A stretch of 64,000 nucleotides of DNA from Pseudobdellovibrionaceae bacterium. Lineage in GTDB: Bacteria > Bdellovibrionota > Bdellovibrionia > Bdellovibrionales > Bdellovibrionaceae. The DNA lies in NCBI GenBank assembly GCA_030158485.1, contig JAOASS010000013.1, forward strand, positions 1 to 64,000, in the 5' to 3' direction. The notes under the pieces are model-generated. The model ran no database searches. It was given only the letters and a program-made list of their open reading frames with translations, and was not told where the DNA came from. Shown in pieces: positions 58,681-64,000 of this stretch (the stretch's first letter is position 1; every line of letters begins with the position of its first letter). The position numbers and the translations under genes are program-made.

Positions 58681-60918
58681 ATGAACACACAGAACCCCTC
58701 TGTGTCTGAGCGTTTTAGCGCCTTCAGATCAGCCGTGAATCCACCACCGACAAAGAAAATCGAAAAAATCAAAAACGCTTCTGGCAAAGAAGCTGCGATC
58801 TCAGAATATTTCGGTTGCATGACTTTTGGCTTAGCCCAGATGCGCGAAAAACTTCCTAAAGATGCTTACAATTCTCTTTTACAGACACTCGAAAAAGGAA
58901 AAAAGTTACCCAAAGAAAGTGCTGACGCAATAGCCAGTGCCATCAAAGAATGGTCTGTTGCTAAAAATGTGACTCACTTCTGTCATTGGTTTCAACCAAT
59001 GACAGGTTTAACCGCTGAAAAACATGACGCTTTTATTTCGATTCAACATTCTTACCACTCGGAACTTCGAGTTATTGAACGCTTCACAGGTTCACAACTG
59101 ATTCAAGGTGAACCTGATGCTTCAAGTTTTCCAAGTGGCGGCATGCGTACAACTTTTGAAGCTCGTGGTTACACAGCCTGGGACCCGTCTTCCCCTCTTT
59201 TTATTATTGAAGAAGAAAGTGGAAATACACTTTGCATTCCAACTGTTTTTTTCGGTTACCATGGCCAAGCGTTGGATAATAAAACTCCGCTTTTAAGATC
59301 AATCGAAGTTCTTTCACGCGAAGGCTGCGAATTTCTGAAACTTGTTGGTGACGTCGATGTTAAAAGACTTCAAGTCACTTTAGGCTCTGAACAAGAATAC
59401 TTTCTAATTGATAAAAATTTAGCTTCTCTTCGACCTGATTTAATTATGACGGGGCGTACACTTCTTGGTACTTCTTCGACTCGTGGACAGCAGTTGGAAG
59501 ATCATTATTTTGGTTCAATCCCTAGCCGAGTCAATAAGTTCATGCAAGAAGTAGAATTCGAACTTTATAAATTAGGTGTTCCCGTTAAAACCCGACACAA
59601 TGAAGTGGCACCCAGCCAATTTGAGTTAGCTCCGATTTTTGAAGACGTGAATATTGCAGCCGATCACAATCTTTTAACGATGGAAGTTTTAAAAAGAATT
59701 GCTTTGAAGCATGGAATGGTTTGCTTGCTTCATGAAAAACCTTTTGCTGGCGTCAATGGCAGCGGTAAACACAACAATTGGAGCATCGCAAACGACAAAG
59801 GTGAAAACTTACTTGAACCGGGAACAACTCCTCACCAAAATTTAAGATTTTTAGCTGTCTTAGCTGTCACTCTCAAAGCAGTTTACAAGCACGCTGATGT
59901 CTTGAGAACATCGATTGCCAGCCCTGGAAATGATCACCGCTTAGGGGCCAACGAAGCACCCCCTGCGATTATTTCTGTTTTTTTAGGCAGCATGCTTGAA
60001 CAAATTTTAAATAATATCGAAGCCGGCAAAGCCAATAAAGCAACTGATCAGCAGATTATTGATTTAGGCGCCAGCCAAATCCCGACTATTTCCAGAGACT
60101 ATACAGATCGTAACCGAACCAGCCCCTTTGCCTTTACAGGAAATAAATTTGAATTCAGAGCCGTTGGATCAAGTGCAAATGTCGCAGTTCCGATGTCCAT
60201 CTTAAATTCAGCAGTGGCCGCCACTTTTAAAGAATGCACGGAAAGATTGAAAGAAATCTTGAAGAAAAAAACAAACCGTGACGAAGCCATCATGGAACTT
60301 GTTCGTGAAATCAGCAAAGAAACCAAAGCGATTCGTTTTGAAGGCAACGGCTATTCTCAAGAATGGCGGACTGAAGCTAAAAAGCGTGGCCTCCCAATCT
60401 TAAGCACAACACCGGAAGCTTTAAAAGTTTTCAATAATAAAAAAGCCACCCAGTTTCTAGTAGATACAAAAGTTTTATCTCAAGAAGAAATTGCCAGTCG
60501 TTTTCACATCAACGTTGAACGTTATGTGAAAACTCTTGATATCGAATTCATGACTCTTCATGAACTTGTAAAAGGATTTGTGATTCCAGCTGTTGAAAAA
60601 CAACTTATTCAAGTTGGTAATGCTCAAAGTGTGATGAAATCACTTTCAATTAAAAAAGTTCACAAAGGACGTCTTGAAGAACTTGAAAATAATTTTGTGG
60701 ATATTTTAAAGTGCCTTGAAGCGTTTGAAAAAGTCGTCACAAAATCTCAAGGACTTCATGACGAAATTGCACGAATGGATTTAATTGTGACCCAAGTTGT
60801 TCCGGCTGCCGAAAAACTTCGCACAGCCTGCGATTTAGCTGAAACTCTTGTTTCTGATGAATTCTGGACTTTGCCCAAGTATCGCGAAATGCTTTTTTCA
60901 AACACTCTGACTTCTTAA
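58681..60918 (+). CDS. glnN: Glutamine synthetase type III (GlnN)
   Basis: A 745-residue enzyme that makes glutamine from glutamate and ammonia, far longer than GSI (about 470), as is typical for GSIII. Signatures: EYFGCMTFGLAQMREKLP, HWFQPMTGLTAEKHDAFIS, GSEQEYFLIDK, PVKTRHNEVAPSQFELAPIFEDVN (outline), GSGKHNNWS and GNDHRLGANEAPPAIISVFLG. Dodecameric cytosolic enzyme. ATG at 58681 with AAAGGA Shine-Dalgarno. Followed by a strong terminator, so monocistronic. Confidence 0.95.
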   Translation: MNTQNPSVSERFSAFRSAVNPPPTKKIEKIKNASGKEAAISEYFGCMTFGLAQMREKLPKDAYNSLLQTLEKGKKLPKESADAIASAIKEWSVAKNVTHFCHWFQPMTGLTAEKHDAFISIQHSYHSELRVIERFTGSQLIQGEPDASSFPSGGMRTTFEARGYTAWDPSSPLFIIEEESGNTLCIPTVFFGYHGQALDNKTPLLRSIEVLSREGCEFLKLVGDVDVKRLQVTLGSEQEYFLIDKNLASLRPDLIMTGRTLLGTSSTRGQQLEDHYFGSIPSRVNKFMQEVEFELYKLGVPVKTRHNEVAPSQFELAPIFEDVNIAADHNLLTMEVLKRIALKHGMVCLLHEKPFAGVNGSGKHNNWSIANDKGENLLEPGTTPHQNLRFLAVLAVTLKAVYKHADVLRTSIASPGNDHRLGANEAPPAIISVFLGSMLEQILNNIEAGKANKATDQQIIDLGASQIPTISRDYTDRNRTSPFAFTGNKFEFRAVGSSANVAVPMSILNSAVAATFKECTERLKEILKKKTNRDEAIMELVREISKETKAIRFEGNGYSQEWRTEAKKRGLPILSTTPEALKVFNNKKATQFLVDTKVLSQEEIASRFHINVERYVKTLDIEFMTLHELVKGFVIPAVEKQLIQVGNAQSVMKSLSIKKVHKGRLEELENNFVDILKCLEAFEKVVTKSQGLHDEIARMDLIVTQVVPAAEKLRTACDLAETLVSDEFWTLPKYREMLFSNTLTS

Positions 60919-60931
60919 ATCCATGAAACCC

Positions 60932-60975
60932 AGAGCTCTTACGATTTTATAAAATCGTAAGAGCTCTTTTTTTTT
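60932..60975 (+). terminator. Strong Rho-independent terminator after glnN
   Basis: A 36-bp perfect palindrome: arm AGAGCTCTTACGATTTTA (60932-60949) and its exact complement (60950-60967), followed by at least eight more T. The stem is unusually long and has no separate loop. Confidence 0.92.
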
Positions 60976-61012
60976 CGACTTATCAAGGAACTCCAGATAT
61001 CCTTAATTTAAA

Positions 61013-61420
61013 ATGAAATACCCGCCACCTTTTCATGAATTTAATTTTGAAACAACACGCTCTTCTGGCGCTGGCGGACAGCATGTCAATAAAACGGAAT
61101 CTGCCGTTATCCTTCGTTGGAACCCAAAAACCAGTTCAATTTTTTCAGAACTGGATCAGCACCGAATCATTCAATTTTTTTCAAAATCCCTGACCCGAGA
61201 AGGCGAACTTCTGATTCGAAGCTCTGAATCCAGATCGCAAAAACAAAATAAAGAAACTTGCGTAAAAAAGTGGATCGCATTAATCACAAAAGCGCTTCAG
61301 CCACGAATCAAAAGAATTGCAACACGTCCTACGCGCTCTTCTCGACTCAAGCGAGTAAATGAAAAAAAGCGACATTCTGAAGTTAAAAAAATGCGCTCAA
61401 AAATTTTAAGGAATGATTAA
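61013..61420 (+). CDS. arfB: ArfB-like peptidyl-tRNA hydrolase (release-factor-like)
   Basis: A 135-residue ribosome-rescue hydrolase. The catalytic loop is SSGAGGQHVNKTESAV, with the invariant Gly-Gly-Gln at residues 21-23, followed by the RF domain strands and a Lys/Arg-rich C-terminal tail (SSRLKRVNEKKRHSEVKK) that inserts into the empty mRNA channel. Frees peptidyl-tRNA on stalled ribosomes without a stop codon. Length (135) matches ArfB/YaeJ. Confidence 0.9.
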   Translation: MKYPPPFHEFNFETTRSSGAGGQHVNKTESAVILRWNPKTSSIFSELDQHRIIQFFSKSLTREGELLIRSSESRSQKQNKETCVKKWIALITKALQPRIKRIATRPTRSSRLKRVNEKKRHSEVKKMRSKILRND

Positions 61421-61429
61421 TCAAATTTA

Positions 61430-61918
61430 CTAGTGCGCTTTCTTTTTTTCTAATTCTAGAATCCGCTGATTCAAGCGAAAAACTTCGGCTTTGAGTTCAT
61501 AGAATTGATTTTTCCACTCTTGCGAAATTTCAGCTTTTGACGGCGGCGCTTCTACGACTACGGGCTGATTTGAGTGATCATTTTCAAAAGCTTGAGGCCC
61601 ACGCTCAAAGTTTTCGATACGATTTTCATTTCCCGTTGATGTTGCTTGAACTTTTCGAGTCGCTTCAAATTGGCTGACTTGCCGATGTTGGCTTTTTTCA
61701 AGATCGGCAACGAGCTCTTCTGCTGTTAAGTGCCCACTTTGGTGACCGATTTGTGTTTTTAATTGAATTAATTTTTTGTATTCAGTGTAAACTTTTTTAA
61801 ATTTTGAAACTGTCGGCGGAAATTCTCCAACAAAAAGTGATACTCCAATCAGTGCAAAGATGGCTGAAATCATCAAACTTGCTAAAACACTTTTAATTAA
61901 TTCACGGAAAAAACTCAC
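61430..61918 (-). CDS. Membrane-anchored coiled-coil protein, unknown
   Basis: A 162-residue protein with one N-terminal membrane segment (VLASLMISAIFALIGVSLFVG) and a hydrophilic remainder, first helical (SKFKKVYTEYKKLIQLKT), then disordered, ending in a coiled coil (NQFYELKAEVFRLNQRILEL). No signal for export and no family recognised. Convergent with arfB (gap 9 bp) and 46 bp downstream of the thiolase on the same strand. Confidence 0.65.
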   Translation of the reverse strand: MSFFRELIKSVLASLMISAIFALIGVSLFVGEFPPTVSKFKKVYTEYKKLIQLKTQIGHQSGHLTAEELVADLEKSQHRQVSQFEATRKVQATSTGNENRIENFERGPQAFENDHSNQPVVVEAPPSKAEISQEWKNQFYELKAEVFRLNQRILELEKKKAH

Positions 61919-61964
61919 TCTAGGACCCCCATAAAATCTTTATCGGAAATCCCGAGCTCTTGCT

Positions 61965-63233
61965 TTATGGGGCTTCTAAAATAGCTGCGACTCCCATTCC
62001 ACCGGCTGTGCAAATTGAAATTAAACCTCGACCTTTGCCGTGGTTTTTTAAAAGCTTGGCGAGTGTCGCGACAATTCGTCCCCCAGTTGCTGCAAAAGGA
62101 TGTCCCATTGCAAGACTTCCACCTTTAACGTTTAATCGATCTCGGGGAATATCTCCTAATATCTGATTTCTACCTAAATAATTTTTGCAGTAAACAGGGT
62201 CATTCCAGGCTTTGAAAGTACAAAGAACTTGGCCCGCAAAAGCTTCATGGACTTCGTAAAAATCAAAATCTTGAAGCTTCATATTATTTCGCTCTAATAG
62301 TTTTGAAACCGCTAAAGTTGGTGCCATCAAAAGGCCATCGCCTTTAACAAAATCCAATGCCGCTACTTCAAAATCGACAAATTTTGCTAAAATAGGAAGA
62401 CCTTGCTTCTGCGCTTTTTCACGGCTCGCTAACAGAACACAACTGGCACCGTCAGTCAGTGCCGTTGAGTTTCCGGCCGTTAAAGTTCGATCACCTGGAA
62501 AATCAAACGCAGGCTTAAGCTTTGCTAATTTCTCAACAGTTGTATCACCTCTTAAAAGAGTGTCTTTTTTGACCCCTTTAAATTCAAAAATCAAATCATC
62601 AAAAAAATTCTCAGAAACTGCTTGAGCACCTTTTTGGTGACTTTCAAAAGCCAGTCGATCCTGGTCGGCCCTGGAGATTTGCCATTCCTGAACCATTTTT
62701 TCGCAATGTTGTCCCATTGAAAGACCTGTTCTGGCTTCAAGTACCGCCGGAAATATGGGCTTCAAATCAGACAATCTTAACTTTAATAGACTTTGAAATT
62801 TTTGTGAAAAAGTTCGAGCACTATTTAATGCGATCATTTTTTCTGAAAAAGATCGCGGATAAAGAATAGGCAAATCCGTGTTTGTATCAGAACCTCCGCC
62901 AATCCCCCACTCAATTTGCTCAAGCTTAATTTTAGAAGCTATTTGGCTGATCGCTTCTAAACCGGTACCACAAGCTCTTTGTATATAATGAGCAGGAGTC
63001 CAAGGATGTAAACCCGAACTTAAAACACACTCACGAGGCATGGCCCATTCATTTGATGCATTGATAACGGAACCCAGCGCAACGTCACCTAGAATTTGAT
63101 TCTGTAAATTAAATTTTTGGGTTAACGACATCAAAGCCGCTGTCATGAGCTCTTGGTTTGTCGTTTTTTGATAAAAAGACATGGATTTAACAAATGGAGT
63201 TCTTTGTCCCCCACAGATAACAGCTTCTTTCAT
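61965..63233 (-). CDS. Acetyl-CoA C-acyltransferase (thiolase)
   Basis: A 422-residue thiolase of fatty-acid beta-oxidation or acetoacetyl-CoA metabolism. The nucleophilic cysteine is in IQRACGTGLEAI, the His in NVKGGSLAMGHPFAATGGR and the second Cys in ISICTAGGMGVAAILE. The start at 63233 has AGGAG eight bases upstream; an in-frame start at 63275 lies within the preceding gene. FadI/FadA-type is likely but specificity is not certain. It follows the right-edge gene with one base between stop and start. Confidence 0.93.
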   Translation of the reverse strand: MKEAVICGGQRTPFVKSMSFYQKTTNQELMTAALMSLTQKFNLQNQILGDVALGSVINASNEWAMPRECVLSSGLHPWTPAHYIQRACGTGLEAISQIASKIKLEQIEWGIGGGSDTNTDLPILYPRSFSEKMIALNSARTFSQKFQSLLKLRLSDLKPIFPAVLEARTGLSMGQHCEKMVQEWQISRADQDRLAFESHQKGAQAVSENFFDDLIFEFKGVKKDTLLRGDTTVEKLAKLKPAFDFPGDRTLTAGNSTALTDGASCVLLASREKAQKQGLPILAKFVDFEVAALDFVKGDGLLMAPTLAVSKLLERNNMKLQDFDFYEVHEAFAGQVLCTFKAWNDPVYCKNYLGRNQILGDIPRDRLNVKGGSLAMGHPFAATGGRIVATLAKLLKNHGKGRGLISICTAGGMGVAAILEAP

Positions 63234-63234
63234 T

Positions 63235-64000
63235 TTATTCTCCTGTTTTTTTAAAAAACTGACGAAGTTCTTCAATCCAAGCTTCTTGTAAAATTCCGTC
63301 TGCTTTACATTTTACCAACACACTATCAGTTAGATCTTCTTTTTTATAATTTTCAGATGTAAATTTTTGCATGATCGCAACTGTCACTTCTGCAACATAG
63401 CTATGAACAAGTCGTGCATCCTTAATATCTGAATTCGTACGTGTTAAAAATTGATTTTGGTAATTTTTGAGATCTTCTAAAGTCTCAGCTGGGAAGTCAG
63501 GCGACAACTGATAGTTTTGAATAAACTCTGGATAAACATTCCAAGTTTTTTTTTCTTCTTCATTTAAATCTTGTCCTAGATGCCAACTTTTAAAAAGCAA
63601 AGAATTAACACTCAATCGGCACAAAGTCAGCAGCAGCCTTAGATCAGTCAGCTTTTCCGCTTCGTCTTCCCCGATATGACGAGAAAGATAACTGCTGACA
63701 ATGAGTTCAATTAAAGATCGATCGTGATCAAAACATGGCATTCGACTTAATTCAAAAATAAGTTCAAATGGATCTTGTGAATTCACAAAATAATCAAGCA
63801 ATTCCCCCAACCACAAGTTGAAGTCTGGCCTGACTGTTAAAAAAGATTCAACTTCTTTTACATTTAGCAAATAGGAATAACTTAATTCTCTCCACTCATT
63901 TAAAAGCTGATACGTTCGGGACTTGGATCTTTTTTTAAGGCCCACGCTGAATTGATCAAAATATTTTTTAATATATTCAGCGTAAGCAGAACTATCACTT
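63235..64000 (-). CDS. Helical cytoplasmic protein, unknown (partial, runs off right edge)
   Basis: An open frame of at least 254 codons ending at 63235. A GTG at 63945 could start it, but the frame stays open to the window edge with coding-like sequence (SSAYAEYIKKYFDQFSV), so the gene probably begins beyond 64000. The visible part is all-helical, acidic and without a known motif (LLDYFVNSQDPFELIFELSR, LTDLRLLLTLCRLSVN). Its last bases supply the Shine-Dalgarno of the thiolase, so they are co-transcribed. Confidence 0.65.
   Translation of the reverse strand, partial: SDSSAYAEYIKKYFDQFSVGLKKRSKSRTYQLLNEWRELSYSYLLNVKEVESFLTVRPDFNLWLGELLDYFVNSQDPFELIFELSRMPCFDHDRSLIELIVSSYLSRHIGEDEAEKLTDLRLLLTLCRLSVNSLLFKSWHLGQDLNEEEKKTWNVYPEFIQNYQLSPDFPAETLEDLKNYQNQFLTRTNSDIKDARLVHSYVAEVTVAIMQKFTSENYKKEDLTDSVLVKCKADGILQEAWIEELRQFFKKTGE

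Overview
The window looks like chromosomal DNA from a member of the Bdellovibrionota (Bdellovibrio-like bacteria). It is AT-rich and gene-dense, with many secreted, lipoprotein and outer-membrane proteins of unknown function, and it carries two complete TIGR02147-family regulators plus a decayed third copy. That family is abundant in Bdellovibrio and Fibrobacter. Envelope genes (murI, lysA, dapD, Mla-type lipid transport) fit a Gram-negative cell wall. The assignment rests on gene-family content, not on a marker gene.

Layout. 0-9 kb: a ThiF-family enzyme cut by the left edge, an outer-membrane barrel, a methyltransferase, a C39-like peptidase, a secreted M28 aminopeptidase, an HExxH protein coupled to a TIGR02147 regulator, and small secreted proteins. 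9-16.5 kb: a GMC oxidoreductase, a GT1 glycosyltransferase, a large secreted protein with Pro-rich hinges behind a second TIGR02147 regulator, and a methyltransferase. 16.6-21.8 kb: a compact operon of exported glucoamylase, PTS EIICBA, HPr and EI, which reads as a starch/oligoglucan-to-glucose-6-phosphate module. 22-24.7 kb: small secreted proteins and a DUF1428 protein.

24.8-29.4 kb is an accessory island. A 60-bp copy of the 3' half of tRNA-Leu(UAA) lies at 24792-24851 and the intact tRNA gene at 29327-29418, in the orientation expected for an element integrated into the tRNA. Between them are two type II toxin-antitoxin pairs with palindromic operators, an MNT nucleotidyltransferase with a HEPN partner that ends inside the tRNA, and secreted proteins. 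No integrase gene is intact.

29.5-40 kb is core: guaC-like, murI, lysA, an MpaA-like amidase and dapD (peptidoglycan and diaminopimelate supply), then a minus-strand run of an outer-membrane protein, RidA, DUF218, MlaE, MlaF, MlaD and a LolC/E-like permease. The MlaF-like ATPase has lost nearly every catalytic motif. 40.1-43.3 kb looks like a second, older tRNA-anchored island: tRNA-Ala(GGC), a 13-bp repeat of its 3' end 3 kb away, a shortened lytic transglycosylase, a TIGR02147 remnant, and a HigB toxin broken by internal deletion next to an intact antitoxin.

43.4-64 kb mixes accessory and core genes: a tandem pair of GEHH-motif proteins, a solitary E2-type acyltransferase fold without its catalytic His, a subtilisin-like protease, a peptide-binding protein, photolyase, an L,D-transpeptidase-like lipoprotein, an HPF-like protein, an exported EEP phosphoesterase, type III glutamine synthetase, ArfB-like hydrolase, a thiolase, and a gene cut by the right edge.
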